NCBI RefSeq assembly: GCF_024372725.1
Contig: NZ_VOUA01000021.1
Location: 1 to 63,219, forward strand
Direction of reading: 5' to 3'
DNA: 63,219 bases
Source of the DNA: Methanosarcina sp. KYL-1
Lineage (GTDB): Archaea > Halobacteriota > Methanosarcinia > Methanosarcinales > Methanosarcinaceae
The notes under the pieces are model-generated. The model was given only the letters and a program-made list of their open reading frames with translations. It was not told the origin of the DNA and made no database searches. This document shows, piece after piece, positions 60,473 to 63,219 of this stretch. The position numbers and the translations under genes are program-made. Each line of letters begins with the position of its first letter. The first letter of the stretch is position 1.

Positions 60473-60970
60473 GTGAACGACTGGACCATTCCCACCATTA
60501 TCATCTTCCTCGCCCTCCTTGCCCTCTACCTCCTGTTCAAATACATCCAGCTCAAAGGCCGGGTAGAGTCCCGTGCCCGTGACCTCTACGAAGCCTGGCA
60601 GGCACGGGAAATGGACCGCCAGGTCTCCGAAAAAGCCGACAACCTCTTCCGCGCCTGGAAAATGGACGAGGAGAAAAAAATCCGTCAGGACGCGGTCAAG
60701 AAAAGCGAAGCCGTCATCCGGGGCAAGGTCACGGAACACCTCATCCCCTATTTCCCGGACTTCGAATACAACCCCAAGGACGCCCGCTTCCTTGGCACCC
60801 CTGTGGATTTCATAGTCTTTGACGGCCTCTCCGAAGGGAAAATGAATAACGTGGTCTTCGTCGAGGTTAAGTCAGGAAAAACCGGCGCTCTTTCCCAGCG
60901 GGAAAAACTTGTCAGGGACTGCATCGACAGGGGCAAGGTCACTTACGAGATCATCCACAACAGGGAATGA
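60473..60970 (+). CDS. Membrane-anchored Holliday-junction-resolvase-related protein
   Basis: 165 residues from GTG (AGGAG upstream). One N-terminal helix (TIIIFLALLALYLLFKYI), a charged coiled coil (about 30-85), then a restriction-endonuclease-like core: LGTPVDFIVFDGL and VVFVEVKSGKTGALSQREK, i.e. the D...ExK metal site. This is the Endonuc_Holl (PF10107) family. Membrane anchoring makes a standard role in recombination doubtful; function unknown. Confidence 0.85.
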   Translation: MNDWTIPTIIIFLALLALYLLFKYIQLKGRVESRARDLYEAWQAREMDRQVSEKADNLFRAWKMDEEKKIRQDAVKKSEAVIRGKVTEHLIPYFPDFEYNPKDARFLGTPVDFIVFDGLSEGKMNNVVFVEVKSGKTGALSQREKLVRDCIDRGKVTYEIIHNRE

Positions 60971-61033
60971 AAATATGGAATGAAAACAGGGAATGAAAAC
61001 AGGGAATAAAATTGTTCCTTGATAGCAATTCTA

Positions 61034-61088
61034 TGCCGACAAGGGTATGTTTCTTAAAGCACACTGATACCCTGGCACCCATTTTTTT
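61034..61088 (+). terminator. Hairpin terminator
   Basis: TGCC 61034-61037 with GGCA 61074-61077 and GGGTAT 61043-61048 with ATACCC 61067-61072, followed by a T-run at 61082-61088. Confidence 0.55.
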
Positions 61089-61098
61089 CTTGCTCTGA

Positions 61099-61143
61099 AA
61101 GACCCCGGACTCTCACCGGACGCCAAAAGCGTCCGGCTTTTTC
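61099..61143 (+). repeat. Dispersed hairpin element, type 1, copy b
   Basis: Constant arm CCCCGGACTCTCACCGG, stem CCGGACGC 61116-61123 / GCGTCCGG 61129-61136, then CTTTTTC. Terminator-like in this orientation. Confidence 0.7.
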
Positions 61144-61335
61144 ATATGTGAAATAAATGGGAATAAGGAACAAAAAAATCATCAGCCGAAATTAATAGAA
61201 TATTCACTTCACTGCATTACCATCTGTTTGACTTTCCAACGTTTGTTGCTAAAAACCTCCTTTTAACTTCGATTCAGCGTTCATTACTAAAAACTTCCCT
61301 GTGACTTCTACTCCAAATTCTTTTCAATTTTAGTC

Positions 61336-61380
61336 CTGAAAAGGCCGGCCTTCGGCCGGTGAGTATCCCGGTACCTGAGA
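61336..61380 (-). repeat. Dispersed hairpin element, type 1, copy c
   Basis: On the minus strand: GGTACCGGGATACTCACCGG, stem GGCCGG/CCGGCC (61345-61359), then CCTTTTC. Opposite orientation to copies b and d. Confidence 0.7.
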
Positions 61381-61549
61381 TAAGCGAATTCAAAAACTCG
61401 GTCCCAATGCATGTAAAATAGCATTCAACGCCGAATTCCTGATAATTATTTTCTCAAAACAATCTAAAACCCTTCCTCGCCCTTCGATACGGGAGTTTCA
61501 GGAAAACCCCGGACTGTTTCATGATTTTTACAGCTGGTAAATAGAGAAG

Positions 61550-61606
61550 TTTGCAGTTGTAATCGGATTGACAGTTGTAATCGGATTGATAGTTGTGAGT
61601 GGATTG
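61550..61606. repeat. Tandem array, 18-nt unit, 3 copies
   Basis: Unit ACAGTTGTAATCGGATTG upstream of rsgA. Confidence 0.85.
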
Positions 61607-61660
61607 AAGGATAGTTAAAGTATCAAAAGACTTATCCATTTAAAACTGATAGTTCTTTAA

Positions 61661-62758
61661 ATGAATGACAGTCATGAAACGGAAAGTTCAGGTCATGACC
61701 GCATGAATTCCGTTCCAGGTTGGGATGAAGAGCTTGAATCGGCATTTTCTGTCTACAACGGTCCCTACCTGCCCGGAAGAGTGGCATCCCGGCATAAAAC
61801 TGTCTGCGACATTCTTATTCCGGGAGGTGTCGTGCAGGCGGGAATTTCCGGGGCACTCCTGCGGATTGGTAAGCAGCCGGTTGTTGGGGATTTTGTCGTT
61901 TTGCTTGACCAGCCGGAGCTGGGCTCACGTATGGTTGTGAATATCCTGCCCAGAAGGACCTGCCTCTCAAGAGGGGCGGTGGGGGATGGGAGCGGGGAGC
62001 AGGTGCTTGCTGCAAATATAGATACCATCTTTATTGTGACTTCGGCGGGAAAAGACCTCAACCTGCGAAGGCTAGAAAGGTATCTTACCGTCGTGTATTC
62101 TTCCGGGGCAAGCCCGGTGATTTTACTGAACAAGATCGACCTTGCGGATGACCCTGCCAGAATGGTAGAAAAAATACAGTCCGTTGCAGGGGACGTGCCG
62201 GTCATTCCTTTAAGCGCCCTTTCAAAAGCCGGGCTTGATGCGCTCAACCCTTATCTCATCCCCGGGGAAACAGTGGCACTCATAGGTTCCTCAGGTGTCG
62301 GGAAGTCCACGCTTATCAACGCCTTTTTTGGCGAAGCTGTCCAGAAAACCGCAGACGTCCGAAAAGACGACGAGAAAGGGAGGCACACGACCACAGTCCG
62401 CCAGATGTTCCTGCTTCCCAGCGGGGCAGTTCTTATAGACAACCCCGGGATCAGGGAGATCCAGCTCGGAGACTCTTCCGACGGCCTTGAAAAAGCTTTT
62501 TCCGACATCATTAATGCAGCCAGCAACTGCCGGTTCAAAGACTGCACCCACCATGACGAACCGGGCTGCGCCGTCCTGCAAGCGGTAAAGGCCGGGCTTA
62601 TTCCGGAGGAGCGGCTGGACAGTTATCACAGGTTAACCGAAGAGCTAATATTCCAGTCAAAAAAATCAGAAATCGGCCTGAAGAGGCTTGAAAAGGAAAA
62701 ATACAAAGAAATAGCCGTGACCATTAAAAAATATCGGAAATTTACGGGCAAGCCGTAA
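61661..62758 (+). CDS. rsgA: RsgA, ribosome small-subunit-dependent GTPase
   Basis: 365 residues. Bacterial-type maturation factor of the small ribosomal subunit with a circularly permuted GTPase: G4 LLNKIDLAD comes before G1 [10 protein letters not shown] and G3 DNPGIREI. An OB-fold precedes it (about 40-110), and a zinc-binding C-terminal module follows with [14 protein letters not shown]. All elements of a working protein are present. Rare among archaea but known in Methanosarcina, so probably an old transfer. Flanked on both sides by hairpin elements of one family. Confidence 0.95.
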   Translation: MNDSHETESSGHDRMNSVPGWDEELESAFSVYNGPYLPGRVASRHKTVCDILIPGGVVQAGISGALLRIGKQPVVGDFVVLLDQPELGSRMVVNILPRRTCLSRGAVGDGSGEQVLAANIDTIFIVTSAGKDLNLRRLERYLTVVYSSGASPVILLNKIDLADDPARMVEKIQSVAGDVPVIPLSALSKAGLDALNPYLIPGETVALIGSSGVGKSTLINAFFGEAVQKTADVRKDDEKGRHTTTVRQMFLLPSGAVLIDNPGIREIQLGDSSDGLEKAFSDIINAASNCRFKDCTHHDEPGCAVLQAVKAGLIPEERLDSYHRLTEELIFQSKKSEIGLKRLEKEKYKEIAVTIKKYRKFTGKP

Positions 62759-62877
62759 GATGAGTCCATGTATTGAAAACAGGCAAGTTTCTTGAGGAAT
62801 CTGAAATTTCTTCCTCTCCATTCTTGTTTTTTTATATTTCTACAGCCTCAACGCAAATCCGGGCAGGTCCATCGGGT

Positions 62878-62930
62878 CACCTGTGAGTACCGGGACTCTC
62901 ACCGGCCGACGAAGGAGACCGGCTTTTTCA
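62878..62930 (+). repeat. Dispersed hairpin element, type 1, copy d
   Basis: GAGTACCGGGACTCTCACCGG-like arm, imperfect stem (CCGG 62902-62905 / CCGG 62919-62922), then CTTTTTC. It lies 44 nt from the right end of the second tnpB element. Confidence 0.65.
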
Positions 62931-62973
62931 AAAATAAATTGAATGATTGAATGGTTAAATGATTGAATGCGGA

Positions 62974-63219
62974 GTGACTACTCCTGTCACTGAAGTGACT
63001 GGCATCTACCAGAATTCTGGAGAGATTGTAATCCCAATCTCAGAATATTCATAGCAGCGTTATGATCTCTATCGAGAACCAGTCCACAGTACGGACAACT
63101 GTGTATTCTCTCTGATAGTTCTTTTTTGACTATTTGACCACAGCCTGAGCACATTTGAGACGTATTACACGGATTGACAAACTCTACACGTTTACCAGCC
63201 CATTCTGCCTTGTAAGACG
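62974..63219 (-). mobile_element. Right end of a second IS200/IS605-family element
   Basis: Inverted relative to the left-border copy. Right-end hairpin GTGAC 62974-62978 / GTCAC 62986-62990. Sequence identity with the left copy ends exactly at 62974. Confidence 0.8.
62987..63219 (-). CDS. tnpB: TnpB, C-terminal 77 residues
   Basis: Shows NPCNTSQMCSGCG (first zinc-finger pair), CPYCG (second pair) and DRDHNAAMNIL (last RuvC motif), then the stop at 62987-62989. The gene enters from beyond the window. The 45 shared residues differ from the left copy at one position that I can see (CQSLQ versus CPSLQ). Confidence 0.88.
   Translation of the reverse strand, partial: SYKAEWAGKRVEFVNPCNTSQMCSGCGQIVKKELSERIHSCPYCGLVLDRDHNAAMNILRLGLQSLQNSGRCQSLQ

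Larger units (their letters stand above)
61089..61660. other. Gap before rsgA holding two hairpin elements
   Basis: Elements b and c lie here, plus a near-duplicate pair (CGTTTGTTGCTAAAAACCTC near 61239 and GCGTTCATTACTAAAAACTT near 61273) and 18-nt repeats of ACAGTTGTAATCGGATTG at 61550-61606. No gene seen. Confidence 0.5.

Overview
The window looks like a chromosome segment of a methanogenic archaeon close to Methanosarcina. The informational genes are archaeal: aTrm56, an archaeal AspRS, a thermosome and AMP phosphorylase. They sit beside families typical of Methanosarcinales: DUF2769, PEF-CTERM surface proteins, ferredoxin:disulfide reductase with a rubredoxin tail, a small sulfite-reductase-like protein and DUF2119. 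Several genes are bacterial in type, as is known for this genus: UvrA/UvrC/UvrB, RsgA, UvrA-type tail variants, SagB-like oxidoreductase. Start sites are preceded by TATA-like boxes and GGAGG-type Shine-Dalgarno sequences, intergenic regions are long and AT/T-rich, and a few transcripts look leaderless. I found no rRNA, tRNA or CRISPR array.

Layout. 1-153: 3' end of an IS200/IS605-type tnpB. 0.4-8.4 kb: deoA (AMP phosphorylase), trm56, a probable structured non-coding RNA, ADP-forming acyl-CoA synthetase alpha subunit, a DUF2769 protein, a P-loop shikimate-kinase-like gene and the UPF0237/UPF0210 pair. 8.7-15.9 kb: envelope genes (a secreted CrtC/AttH-like protein, a helical-repeat protein, a TlpA-CcdA-DUF3179-lipoprotein group) and three tiny membrane peptides in a row that ordinary gene calling would miss. 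15.9-25.5 kb: phosphoesterase, LysE exporter, aspS, rpiA, thermosome, zinc-ribbon/transglutaminase-like protein. 25.5-36.4 kb: TlyA-like methyltransferase, DUF2119, BASS transporter and uvrA-uvrC-uvrB. 36.4-41.8 kb: a decaying tandem-duplication zone with three PEF-CTERM proteins, two broken flavoprotein genes, a displaced copy of the uvrB 3' end and remnants of a small membrane gene. 42-63 kb: PPase-like protein, NhaC antiporter, Trm5/Taw2-like methyltransferase, FAD disulfide oxidoreductase, DUF92 protein, DJ-1/PfpI, SagB-like protein, CNNM/CorB transporter, NrdH-like glutaredoxin plus ferredoxin:disulfide reductase, nitroreductase, bactofilin-like membrane protein, Dsr-like protein, AzlCD, Holliday-resolvase-related protein, RsgA, and the 3' end of a second tnpB pointing the opposite way.

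Three themes cut across the window. First, more than 25 short tandem arrays, each with its own unit (mostly 10-26 nt), lie just after stop codons or between genes, and some have expanded inside genes (uvrB, the Trm5-like gene, a lipoprotein, DUF2119). Second, there are recurring hairpin elements of a common design, three of them clustered around rsgA next to the right-hand tnpB. Third, at least one gene (the phosphoesterase) can only be complete if it starts at a non-canonical ATT/ATA codon behind a good Shine-Dalgarno sequence, and one PEF-CTERM gene shows the same situation.

Functionally the window mixes nucleotide and ribose metabolism (deoA, rpiA, PRTase), tRNA modification and charging, nucleotide excision repair, thiol/disulfide redox (TlpA, CcdA, NrdH, FDR, FAD oxidoreductase, Dsr-like) and cell-surface proteins. 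Operons are short; most genes stand alone with their own leader.
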